Numbered from the stretch's first letter, positions 1-6,284 are shown. The stretch: DNA of 6,516 nucleotides from UMGS1474 sp050946775 (GCA_050946775.1 JBMNVL010000108.1:1-6516); one strand, 5' to 3'. The notes: generated by a model not told the origin, from the letters alone. Numbers and translations: made by a program.

Positions 1-83
1 GTGCCCATACCGCTGGTGGTCAGCACGTCGTCAAACGCGATCGTCTGCCATTTGCCCCAGGGAGGATCGTAGCGTTTTTTCAT
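1..83 (-). CDS. Small hypothetical protein, N-terminal 28 codons only (runs off the window)
   Basis: The reverse strand opens with ATG at 83 and stays open for 28 codons to the window edge. The peptide begins MKKRYDPPWGKWQTIAFDDV and continues LTTSGMGT. The start is supported by an AAAGGAGG ribosome binding site at 98-91, seven bases before the ATG. That site overlaps the TAA stop of the large secreted protein, so the two genes are 13 bp apart and probably share a transcript. There is no signal peptide or membrane segment in the visible part. The pattern (basic start, Y-x-x-P, a hydrophobic strand, then D-V-L-T-T-S-G) recalls very short uncharacterised clostridial proteins that begin MKKYEKP and contain D-V-I-T-T-S. 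That resemblance is from memory, and no function is known to me. Too little is visible to judge length or role. Confidence 0.7.
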   Translation of the reverse strand, partial: MKKRYDPPWGKWQTIAFDDVLTTSGMG

Positions 84-90
84 AATGCCG

Positions 91-99
91 CCTCCTTTA
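91..99 (-). promoter_or_regulatory. Ribosome binding site overlapping the upstream stop codon
   Basis: On the minus strand TAAAGGAGG carries both the TAA stop of the large secreted protein (99-97) and a near-perfect Shine-Dalgarno sequence (98-91) for the ATG at 83. This arrangement favours coupled translation of the two genes. It is the main support for the start of the short downstream gene. Confidence 0.75.
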
Positions 100-3000
100 T
101 GCCACCGCGCGGACGTCCGTCGTCACACCCGAAGCGGCGGTCTTGAACTGAACCGCCGTGGCGCTGTAGACGGTAACGCCATCCACGATCGCATAGGCGC
201 GGGCGTACCGGATTTTATCCGGTTTCACGTTCAGCAGATGCGCCATGTATTGCTGGTTGGCGCCGGTCTTGCTGGATTTCACTTTAACAACGGCGTTGGC
301 AGGATCGCTCAAAAACGCCGTCGTCGGCACTTTGGAAGTAAAGATCACGCCGTATTCGCTCACATTGCCCGACGGGATGGAAGTCTGGGCGATCACCGTC
401 AGGGTGAAGGTCTCGCTGCCCTGCGCGTAAGTCGCCTGCTGCAACACCACGGCGGGATCAAGGCTCCCGGCTTCCCCGGTCACGACCTCAATGCTGTTGT
501 TGCCGCTGACGTAGAAGGTGTAGCTGTTCTTGCCAAAGCCCACCTTGGCGCCGTCGAGCACCCAGTAGGCAACGTCGCCTTCGGCGGTGACGGTGATCCG
601 CTGGTCGAAGCTGAGATCGGTCGAGCCGTCCACGGCGCTTCCCAGCCCGTCTTTGGCGGTCACGCCGGCGCCGACGGTCAGGTGATAGCCCTTGGCGGCC
701 GGTTCCTGCTCGTACACGGCGGTCACGGTGATGTCGCCTCCGGCGTCAAAGAGCTGCTCGGCGTCGGCGGGGTTTTCGCTCCAGCCGGTGAAGGCGTAGC
801 CGCCCAGCGCGGTGGCGGTGGTGTTCTGCAGAACAGCCGCCAATTCTTCCGCCGAGGTCGCCGATTTGACGGCGATGGTCTCGTTGTATTTGCCGACGAA
901 GGTGACGGTGATCTCCATCCGCGGATCGCCCAAAACGGGATAGTCGTTGGCCACGGCTTCCCAGGCACGCAAAGCGATCTGACGCTCGCTCAGCATCGCC
1001 TTGACCGCCTCGTCGGGACGATAGCCGTTGAGGGTATCAACGAAAGCGGCGGTCTTCATGTCGTTGAGCGCCGTTTGTGTCGCCAGTCCGTCGCTTTGGG
1101 AAAGCGGAGCAAAGTTGTTGGCGCAATCGTAGGTTGCGTTGGCGTCCATGGTAAAGCCCGCGCGACCGGACACCGCGGCGTAGTTGTTGCAGATATACAC
1201 CGTGGCGGACGCCGCGATGTTGCCCACCAGACCGGCGCGATAGGAGCCGTTGCCGGTCAGGCTGCCGACCACGGCGTTGTTGATGAGATACACCGTGCCG
1301 CTGTTGATGAAGCCGTAGAGGCCGGCGATATACTGCTTGCCGTTGCCCGAGAAATCGGACTGACAAACGCTGTTGACGATCACCACGGTAGCGCCGGCGT
1401 TGTTGCCGCCCACCAGACCGCCGGTGAACCGGCCGCCGCTGACAAAACCGGTGTTGCGCCCGTCAACGATCTGCAGCGAAGAAGTGCCGCTGACGTGTCC
1501 CACCAGACCGCCGGTGTAGTCGATGCCGACGTTGGTCACCCCACCGGCGTTGACACAGCCGGTCATCACCAGGGTGCCTTCGGTGTAGGCGACGATGCCG
1601 CCGACGGCGGCGGTGGAACTGGAATTGGTCACAGCCGCGGCGTTGGTGCAGTTTGTCAAGGTAACGGTGCTGCCGCCAAAGACGGCGCCGACGATGCCGC
1701 CGACCCGGCCGTCGGTACCGGTGATGGACGAGGCGGCGGTGGTGCTGACGTTCTCCAGCGTTACCGCGCCGACGGTAGGATAAATCCGTCCCACCACAAC
1801 GCCGGTATGCTTGGCGCCGGTCACGGTGGCGTCAACGGTGACGTTTTGGACAAGACCGCCGGTGATATCGCCCGCCAGAGCGCCGACGAACCGTCCCGTC
1901 CCGACGGTGGCGCCGGCGATGGTCAGATCCTGGACGGTGCCGCCGGCGATAGTGGCGAACATACCCTTCACCGAATCGGTCGAATCCACCGTCAGCCCGG
2001 AAACGGTATGGCCATTGCCGTCAAACGTGCCGCTCAAGGAGGTGATGGGCGTCCAGTTTTCGCCCGTCAGATCCAGATCGTTCATCAGCACGTAGGTTTC
2101 GCCCAAGGATTTGCCCTGCAGCGCCCGCAGATCGTCAACGGTGCGGATGTAGTTGACGCCGGGTTCGGGCTGAGGCGTACCGGTCAGGGCGTTGTAGAAC
2201 AGCTCGGCCAGCATGCCGTAGCCGGTCTCGTTGAAATGGACGTTGTCGGCGTACCAGTCGTCGTGTCCGCCGTTCCAGGAAGAGGTCAGGGTGTTGATGT
2301 CCACCAGAGTAAATTGGTCGTTATCGGCGTAATTGTCGGCGTAATACTCTCTCAACACTTGCGCCACATCGGCCATTTTCACGTTGAGTCCGCCCGCGCC
2401 TCTGGCGCTGCAGCCGGTGGCGGGAGTGGCCAGAATAAACTGCAGATCGGAATTCCACGCCAGGAACTGGGCGATCATTTCGGTGTAGCAGTCAAGATAA
2501 TTCGCTTTGGCGTCCTCGTCGCCCACCGTCCAGTAGAGGTTGGCGTCGTTGGTGCCCAGCATGATGATGACCACGTCGGCGTCCTCGATATCTTTTTGGT
2601 TGACCGGCTTGTTGGCGCGGTGAGAGGTCGACTGGATCTGATCATCCCGGTAGATGTACCGCCGGTCATGCTCGCCCATGGTACAGCCGTTGCGGCCGCG
2701 GTTGAGCACCCGGTAGTCGTCCCCCAGCATTCCCCACAGCTGCACCGGGTAGGCGTATTGCCCGGGATCGCTGATCCGGTCGCCGTAGGTGATGCTGTCG
2801 CCTACGCAAACGACGGTCGTCTGCGCGGCTGCCGTGGAATCGGGATCGGTCCAGCCGTAGATCTCCCACTCGCCGATCTGCCCGCGGCCTTCGCTGTTGG
2901 TGGAAGCGGTGATCTCCAGTCGCAGATACCGCACGCTCACCGGCGCGTCCAGCAAGACCGTGACGGTGTTGCCGTTGGCCGGATCAAACGCCAGCGGGAT

Positions 3001-4281
3001 CGGCCCGGTGACGGGGATGTCGAAATGCAGCCCGCCCATACTGCCGGTGATGGTGGCGGTTTGGGTACGCGCCGCCCAATTGGCGGGCACTTTGAAGACA
3101 AAGTGGTCCACCACGTACACGTCGAGCAGATTCGCCGTCAGCGTCTCGGAGAAGACGGCGTCGGCGCCGTGGCTGTTGCTGTTCCAATACGTACCCTGAT
3201 TGCCGTCAAACGCGGCCGCCGCTCCGCCGCCGTAGTTGTTGGTGGAGGCGTAAAAATCCGCGCCGGACAGATCCAGCTTGGCCGCTATCGGATGATCCGG
3301 CTCTTCGGGCAAGGCGACGCCGTAAACTTCCAGCTCGGAAAACTGGGGGCGGCCGTCGCCGCTGTTGGAAGTGACCTGGATCTTCAAAAATCCGGTCCGG
3401 GTGTTCGCGGGCAGCATCAGGGTAACGGTGTTGCCCTCACTTTTGACAAAGGAATAGGTCTGCGCCGCGATCAGGGTGGAAAACTCCACACCGTCGTCGC
3501 TGCCCAGCAATTCAATGGTCTGGGTGCGGTCGCCCCACGTGGGCGGGACCTTCAGCACCACGGCGTCCACTATACACACGCCGCCGAAATCCACCGTGAC
3601 CGACGCGGGCATCGCGCCGCCCCTCCAATAAGAGGACGCGGAATTGTTGCCGTCGATGATCCGGGAAAGCGGATAGGTGCCGTCGGTGCTCGAGGCAGTC
3701 AACTGCTCCTCGGTCAGGGGCATTTTGCCGACCACCGGCATACCGGCCGAATCCGGATCGGCGTATCCGTAGATTTCCCATTCACCGAGCTGTGCCCGGC
3801 CCAGTTCGCCCGCGTCGGAGTTGGAGGTGATCTCGAGCTGCAAGCTGGAGGCCTTCACCGGCTCGTCCAGCGTCACCGTAACGGTGTGATTGTCCCCGCT
3901 GACAAACGACAGGGTGGTTTCTTTCACAGGGGTAAAGGTCAGCCCGTTGTTGCTGACGGAGATCACGGCACCCTCGTCGCGATCTCCCCAGCTGCCCATA
4001 GGAATTTTGAAAACGAAATGATCCACCACGTAAACGGCGTCGAGCTGCAGCGTCAGCTTGTGGGAACAGGGATTAGAGCCGGTCTTGTTACTGTTCCAAA
4101 ACGAATTCTGGTTGCCGTCGATGGCGTTGGTGGCCGCAAAGCCGCTGCTGACGCTGGACGCCGACGCCGTTGCCCCCGACAGATCGATCTTTTCGACCGC
4201 CGGGGTATCAGCCAGCGCCATCGGCACCACCGCCAACAGCAAACAGACGCACAAGAATGCAGACATTACGCGTTTGATCAT
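97..4281 (-). CDS. Secreted multidomain SGNH/GDSL hydrolase with discoidin-like modules and GLUG repeats
   Basis: 1394-residue protein, probably an extracellular carbohydrate esterase; the substrate is not evident. Start at 4281 follows AGAAAGGAG at 8 bp. Residues 1-24 are a signal peptide (KR, hydrophobic core, A-L-A/D cleavage). Three F5/8 type C (CBM32-like) modules lie at about 29-176, 186-322 and 333-478; the first and third are the most alike (shared V-V-D-H-F-V-F-K and G-E-W-E-I-Y-G). The SGNH domain, about 488-700, has GDSITYG (Ser496), N-R-G-R-N-G (Gly529), LGTND (Asn578) and D-N-V-H (Asp679, His682), so the catalytic set looks complete. GLUG-like G-G-L-V-G repeats fill about 711-1055. 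An InlB/Flg_new-like repeat is at 1123-1192. An unassigned beta-rich module covers 1275-1385. No dockerin, sortase motif or membrane anchor is seen, so attachment is unexplained. It is probably controlled by the AraC regulator through the 4323-4382 promoter. The hydrolase class is secure; acetyl-esterase activity is inferred. Confidence 0.93.
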   Translation of the reverse strand: MIKRVMSAFLCVCLLLAVVPMALADTPAVEKIDLSGATASASSVSSGFAATNAIDGNQNSFWNSNKTGSNPCSHKLTLQLDAVYVVDHFVFKIPMGSWGDRDEGAVISVSNNGLTFTPVKETTLSFVSGDNHTVTVTLDEPVKASSLQLEITSNSDAGELGRAQLGEWEIYGYADPDSAGMPVVGKMPLTEEQLTASSTDGTYPLSRIIDGNNSASSYWRGGAMPASVTVDFGGVCIVDAVVLKVPPTWGDRTQTIELLGSDDGVEFSTLIAAQTYSFVKSEGNTVTLMLPANTRTGFLKIQVTSNSGDGRPQFSELEVYGVALPEEPDHPIAAKLDLSGADFYASTNNYGGGAAAAFDGNQGTYWNSNSHGADAVFSETLTANLLDVYVVDHFVFKVPANWAARTQTATITGSMGGLHFDIPVTGPIPLAFDPANGNTVTVLLDAPVSVRYLRLEITASTNSEGRGQIGEWEIYGWTDPDSTAAAQTTVVCVGDSITYGDRISDPGQYAYPVQLWGMLGDDYRVLNRGRNGCTMGEHDRRYIYRDDQIQSTSHRANKPVNQKDIEDADVVIIMLGTNDANLYWTVGDEDAKANYLDCYTEMIAQFLAWNSDLQFILATPATGCSARGAGGLNVKMADVAQVLREYYADNYADNDQFTLVDINTLTSSWNGGHDDWYADNVHFNETGYGMLAELFYNALTGTPQPEPGVNYIRTVDDLRALQGKSLGETYVLMNDLDLTGENWTPITSLSGTFDGNGHTVSGLTVDSTDSVKGMFATIAGGTVQDLTIAGATVGTGRFVGALAGDITGGLVQNVTVDATVTGAKHTGVVVGRIYPTVGAVTLENVSTTAASSITGTDGRVGGIVGAVFGGSTVTLTNCTNAAAVTNSSSTAAVGGIVAYTEGTLVMTGCVNAGGVTNVGIDYTGGLVGHVSGTSSLQIVDGRNTGFVSGGRFTGGLVGGNNAGATVVIVNSVCQSDFSGNGKQYIAGLYGFINSGTVYLINNAVVGSLTGNGSYRAGLVGNIAASATVYICNNYAAVSGRAGFTMDANATYDCANNFAPLSQSDGLATQTALNDMKTAAFVDTLNGYRPDEAVKAMLSERQIALRAWEAVANDYPVLGDPRMEITVTFVGKYNETIAVKSATSAEELAAVLQNTTATALGGYAFTGWSENPADAEQLFDAGGDITVTAVYEQEPAAKGYHLTVGAGVTAKDGLGSAVDGSTDLSFDQRITVTAEGDVAYWVLDGAKVGFGKNSYTFYVSGNNSIEVVTGEAGSLDPAVVLQQATYAQGSETFTLTVIAQTSIPSGNVSEYGVIFTSKVPTTAFLSDPANAVVKVKSSKTGANQQYMAHLLNVKPDKIRYARAYAIVDGVTVYSATAVQFKTAASGVTTDVRAVA

Positions 4282-4322
4282 AAAAATGCTCCTTTCTGCG
4301 TTTACCGCAGGAGTTCAATTCG

Positions 4323-4382
4323 ATTATAGCGCGATTTGAAATGCAATACCATTGTATTTCTGCGCATATTATATTGTAAAAA
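4323..4382 (-). promoter_or_regulatory. Promoter and probable AraC operator of the SGNH-hydrolase gene
   Basis: On the minus strand a perfect TATAAT (4328-4323) lies about 42 bp before the ATG. At 17 bp spacing the -35 is poor (TGGTAT), as expected for an activator-dependent promoter. Overlapping the -35 zone is an imperfect palindrome whose plus-strand halves are TGCAATA and CATTGTA (4342-4356). A second ATTGTA (4373-4378) repeats the first (4351-4356) with a 22-bp period. The block aligns without gaps to 4841-4900 in front of the dockerin remnant, 46 of 60 positions identical by eye. Two half-sites about two helical turns apart fit AraC-family binding. That the neighbouring regulator binds here is inference. 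Confidence 0.7.
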
Positions 4383-4400
4383 TACGCAAATTCTTTTTTA

Positions 4401-4443
4401 TGAAAAATAAAGCACGGCGCCCATTCAAGCCGAACGGACGCCG
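4401..4443 (-). terminator. Rho-independent terminator of the dockerin remnant
   Basis: Reading the minus strand, CGGCGTCC (4443-4436) pairs with GGGCGCCG (4422-4415), 7 of 8 pairs, around a 13-base loop. It is followed by a T-rich run TTTATTTTTC (4410-4401). It begins 28 bases after the TGA at 4474-4472 and ends before the SGNH gene's promoter, so the two genes appear to be separate transcription units. Confidence 0.6.
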
Positions 4444-4471
4444 CGAAAAGGGAAAAAGGGGTATGCGCGAT

Positions 4472-4707
4472 TCAGGCGACGAATTCTATCGGAAACCGGG
4501 CAATCTTGCCGGTTGCGTACTGAAGGATTGCCAGCGCGTCGGCCGCCGTCACGCCGGAATCGCCGTCCACGTCGGCGGCCGTCGTCTGCCGGCCGGGATG
4601 GAGGTTGGGGCAATCGCCGTCAGGATGAAGGTATCGCCCTGTGCCGACGGAACAGCCGCTGCAAGCAAATAGGCCGCCATCAGGCAAGCCATCCATCGTT
4701 TGCACAT
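4472..4707 (-). pseudogene. Collapsed secreted dockerin-protein gene (frameshifted, internally deleted)
   Basis: The reading frame starts at ATG 4707 after GGAG (8 bp spacing). It encodes a clear signal peptide (M-C-K-R-W, then a Leu/Ala core ending P-S-A-Q-G), then TFILTAIAPTSIPAG, and stops at TGA 4551-4549 after 52 residues. That last stretch matches residues 1291-1305 of the SGNH protein (TFTLTVIAQTSIPSG); the DNA matches at 37 of 45 bases by eye (4588-4632 against 367-411). In the -1 frame the same DNA encodes DVDGDSGVTAADALAILQY and ends GKIARFPIEFVA at TGA 4474-4472. This is a typical second half of a type I dockerin, with Asp/Asn-rich calcium loop and helix. The first dockerin half and any catalytic domain are missing. 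The promoter (4841-4846), ribosome binding site and terminator are still present. I read it as the remnant of a larger secreted paralogue after large deletions, not a working scaffold-bound enzyme. A genuine small frameshift-made peptide is possible but unsupported. Confidence 0.75.
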
Positions 4708-4840
4708 ATTCCCCACTCCTTTTTCTTTGATTCCGGTTTTTATTGTATCGCACGTCAAAAGAGGTCGTCTTCCTGTTTTTTGCCGAATTTTTCCCGCTTT
4801 TTGCGCGTGTGCCCGCTTTTCTTACGAAGATTCCTCTTGC

Positions 4841-4900
4841 ATTATAGCACCGCTTGATATACAATGCCATTGTAATTCTTTTCAAAATATATTGCAAAAA
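4841..4900 (-). promoter_or_regulatory. Promoter and probable AraC operator between the regulator and the dockerin remnant
   Basis: On the minus strand TATAAT (4846-4841) has a weak -35 (TGGCAT at 17 bp) and gives a leader of about 127 bases before ATG 4707. A perfect 7-1-7 palindrome, TACAATGCCATTGTA, lies at 4860-4874 over the -35 zone. A further half-site ATTGCA (4891-4896) sits 22 bp from the palindrome's ATTGTA. The whole block is the twin of 4323-4382. It is 30 bp from the AraC start codon, so a regulator bound here could also control its own gene. No convincing plus-strand -10/-35 pair for the regulator could be picked out; TATATT at 4888 is a weak candidate. Confidence 0.7.
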
Positions 4901-4929
4901 CCGCTATTCTCAGGAAAGGGAGCGTACCT

Positions 4930-5769
4930 ATGCCGACCCTCTGTCAGCACGAAAACCCGTCCATGCTGTTCGCTTATTCCCGCCACGAGGCGGCGCCGCA
5001 ATCCTGGTTTACCCTGCACGTTCACGGACATTTGGAGCTGCTCTATTTCGTCTCGGGCGACGCCATGTTTCAAATTGAGTCCTCCAATTATTCGATGACG
5101 CCGCACACCCTGATGATCGCCCGGCCGATGGAGGCGCACAAGATGAATATGCTCTCCGATGCGGTCTACGAGCGATTCGTCCTCAACGTCGATCCTCAGC
5201 TCATACGGGAATTCGATCCCACCGGACGGCTGCTGCGCCCTTTTTACAACCGGCCGCTGGGCCAGGGAAACGCCTTTTCCGCCGACGAATTCGGCCCGCT
5301 CAAGCCGATGGATCTGTTTTTGGCGATGTGCCGTCCGGGCCTGACCGCCGAGCAGCGCCGGGTGGATATTTTGACCTATCTGTTTCCCCTGTTGGGGCAG
5401 TTGGCCGAAGTCTTCGACGCCCGGCAGGAGCACGCCGCTCCGCCGGTCGACAAGCAGAGCTACCGCGTCGTGGAGTATGTCAACCGCCATCTTTTTGACG
5501 AATTGTCGCTGGAATCGCTCAGCGATGAATTTTTCATCAGCCCCTCGCAGCTCAGCCGGATGTTCAAGCAGGCCACCGGGTCGTCGGTGTGGAACTACAT
5601 TCTGCGCAAGCGGCTGGTCGCCGCCCGGCGGCAGCTGCAAAGCGGCCAGTCGGCCGCATTCGTCTGTTCCACCTGCGGGTTTCGGGATTATTCCTCCTTT
5701 TACCGCGCCTACAAAAAAGAGTTCGGCTGTTCTCCCGGGCAGGATCTTTCCCGCCGCTCGTCCCGTTGA
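4930..5769 (+). CDS. AraC-family transcriptional regulator with N-terminal cupin sensor
   Basis: 279 residues, the usual size for a cupin-type AraC regulator. The start follows GGAAAGGGAG with 7 bp spacing. The N-terminal part, about 15-105, has the cupin pattern: H-V-H-G-H-L-E-L (30-37), then a V-S-G-D turn and A-R-P-M-E-A-H near 64-70. In this family it usually binds a sugar or glycan fragment. The C-terminal part carries two helix-turn-helix units. The first is S-L-E-S-L-S-D-E-F-F-I-S-P-S-Q-L-S-R-M-F (193-212); the second is 238-271 with G-F-R-D-Y-S-S-F-Y-R-A-Y-K-K-E-F-G and S-P-G-Q. The protein ends shortly after this, as expected. It is divergent from the dockerin remnant, and twin operator-like blocks lie at 4841-4900 and 4323-4382. 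It therefore probably activates the secreted genes; ligand and sign of control are unknown. No clear terminator is seen after its TGA. Confidence 0.93.
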   Translation: MPTLCQHENPSMLFAYSRHEAAPQSWFTLHVHGHLELLYFVSGDAMFQIESSNYSMTPHTLMIARPMEAHKMNMLSDAVYERFVLNVDPQLIREFDPTGRLLRPFYNRPLGQGNAFSADEFGPLKPMDLFLAMCRPGLTAEQRRVDILTYLFPLLGQLAEVFDARQEHAAPPVDKQSYRVVEYVNRHLFDELSLESLSDEFFISPSQLSRMFKQATGSSVWNYILRKRLVAARRQLQSGQSAAFVCSTCGFRDYSSFYRAYKKEFGCSPGQDLSRRSSR

Positions 5770-5799
5770 TCGGGCAAGCAAAAAAAGCGCCGCAACCAC

Positions 5800-5827
5800 T
5801 TGACAAGCCGATTTTTTATGGTACAAT
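5800..5827 (+). promoter_or_regulatory. Sigma-70 type promoter of the tRNA cluster
   Basis: A consensus TTGACA (5800-5805) is followed after 16 bp by TACAAT (5822-5827). The first tRNA begins at 5872, so a leader of roughly 38 bases would be removed. It is the only strong promoter seen before the tRNA genes. The downstream tRNA-Trp may depend on it through read-through. Confidence 0.8.
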
Positions 5828-5871
5828 AAAGAGCGTGCCTTGGTCGCGTTTGGTGACCGGGACGCCTGCAT

Positions 5872-5948
5872 GGGCCTTTAGCTCAGTTGGTTAGAGCCAC
5901 CGGCTCATAACCGGTTGGTCCCGGGTTCGAGTCCCTGAAGGCCCACCA
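5872..5948 (+). tRNA. tRNA with anticodon CAU (elongator Met or, more likely, Ile2)
   Basis: A 77-base cloverleaf. Acceptor GGGCCTT (5872-5878) pairs with AAGGCCC (5938-5944), followed by A73 and an encoded CCA. The D-arm is TAGCTCAGTTGGTTAGAGC. The anticodon stem ACCGG/CCGGT holds the loop CTCATAA with CAT at 5906-5908. The T-arm stem CCGGG/CCCTG has one C-U mismatch around loop TTCGAGT. The paired G1-C72 and the absence of three G-C pairs beside the loop rule out initiator tRNA. The C-T-C-A-T-A-A loop context matches what I recall of Firmicutes Ile2, whose C34 is changed to lysidine by TilS. Elongator Met usually has T-T-C-A-T-A-C. The anticodon alone cannot decide. Confidence 0.93.
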
Positions 5949-5961
5949 AACCGGACAGGGC

Positions 5962-6000
5962 AAAGCGGGAGATCCCCGCGATCTCCGCTTTCTCTGTTTG
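5962..6000 (+). terminator. Hairpin after the CAU tRNA, possible weak terminator or processing stem
   Basis: AAAGCGGGAGATC (5962-5974) pairs with GATCTCCGCTTT (5980-5991), twelve pairs with one bulged G, around a CCCGC loop. The following bases, TCTCTGTTTG, are only moderately T-rich. It may stop only part of the transcription and let the rest pass into the tRNA-Trp part. It could instead be a cleavage site in a longer precursor. Confidence 0.5.
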
Positions 6001-6008
6001 TACAATAT

Positions 6009-6058
6009 AGGGGTATAGCTCAGTTGGTAGAGCAGCAGTCTGAAAAAACCGCGTGCCG
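6009..6058 (+). pseudogene. Broken 5' portion of a tRNA-Trp gene
   Basis: The acceptor 5' strand, D-arm and most of the anticodon arm match the intact tRNA-Trp at 6318. Together with a few upstream bases they form a 33-bp exact repeat (6004-6036 and 6313-6345). After that come an A for G in the stem (6037) and an altered loop, CTGAAAAA instead of CTCCAAA. The match resumes as ACCGCGTGCCG and is then lost. The T-arm and 3' acceptor strand are absent, replaced by GC-rich repeat DNA. The altered loop reads GAA (a Phe anticodon) by chance or through recombination. It cannot fold into a working tRNA. Confidence 0.85.
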
Positions 6059-6175
6059 GGCAACGCCTGCGAGCGCCGCCGGGGGCGGATACAGCGAGCA
6101 GGGGTTGGCGCCGCGGTCGAAAAACGCGAGGATCAGCGCGAAGCGCCCGAAGCGTTTTTCGGGCACCGCAAGAGG
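6059..6175 (+). repeat. GC-rich structured module, copy 1
   Basis: First of two tandem modules. A conserved block of 57 bp (6063-6119) reappears at 6178-6234 with one difference. It can fold as an outer stem CCTGC/GCAGG (6066-6070, 6098-6102) around an inner stem CCGCC/GGCGG (6076-6080, 6084-6088). A long hairpin follows: GCGGT (6113-6117) with ACCGC (6165-6169), then CGAAAAACGC (6118-6127) with GCGTTTTTCG (6152-6161), and a GCGC-GAA-GCGC tip (6136-6146). A three-base GGC bulge (6162-6164) sits near the base. The module ends CGGGCACCGCAAGAGG. No convincing reading frame is present, and I do not recognise a named family. Confidence 0.75.
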
Positions 6176-6284
6176 ATACGCCTGCGAGCGCCGTCGGGGG
6201 CGGATACAGCGAGCAGGGGTTGGCGCCGCGGTCGGCGATCGGTGAGCGCGAACGCGCCACACCGGAGCCGGGCACCGCAAGAGG
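6176..6284 (+). repeat. GC-rich structured module, copy 2
   Basis: Second tandem module, with the same 57-bp block (6178-6234). The single change turns the inner stem to CCGTC/GGCGG, which still pairs through a G-U wobble. The variable part has a different sequence from copy 1 but the same fold. GCGGT (6228-6232) pairs with ACCGC (6274-6278), CGGC (6233-6236) with GCCG (6267-6270), CGGTG (6240-6244) with CACCG (6260-6264), and the tip is GCGC-GAAC-GCGC (6246-6257). The GGC bulge (6271-6273) and the ending CGGGCACCGCAAGAGG (6269-6284) are kept. Preserved pairing with changed bases points to selection on RNA or single-stranded DNA structure. Confidence 0.75.

Noticed and set aside
85..4329. A 1414-codon open frame on the plus strand, longer than the SGNH gene it overlaps
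   Set aside because: It is a codon-bias shadow of the minus-strand gene. It has no ribosome binding site or recognisable domain and a Gly/Ala/Arg/His-rich composition, whereas the minus strand shows a signal peptide and catalytic motifs.
4549..4707. Programmed -1 frameshift joining the signal peptide to the dockerin frame
   Set aside because: No slippery heptamer with a downstream stem was seen. The product would still lack the first dockerin repeat and any functional domain, so decay is the simpler reading.
4742..4747. Another ATTGTA as an additional regulator half-site
   Set aside because: It is a lone six-base match in an AT-rich leader, not in phase with the paired sites and without a counterpart near the SGNH gene.
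4882..5871. A 329-codon minus-strand frame opposite the AraC gene
   Set aside because: It is antisense to a clear regulator with two helix-turn-helix units, has low-complexity composition and no ribosome binding site, and its 3' end runs across the shared operator region.
6001..6006. TACAAT as a promoter -10 for the broken tRNA
   Set aside because: There is no -35 at a suitable distance, and transcription would start inside the tRNA sequence.
6063..6284. Tandem repeats considered as a CRISPR array
   Set aside because: There are only two copies, the shared block is 57 bp, and the interval between them forms a hairpin in both copies instead of being a unique spacer.
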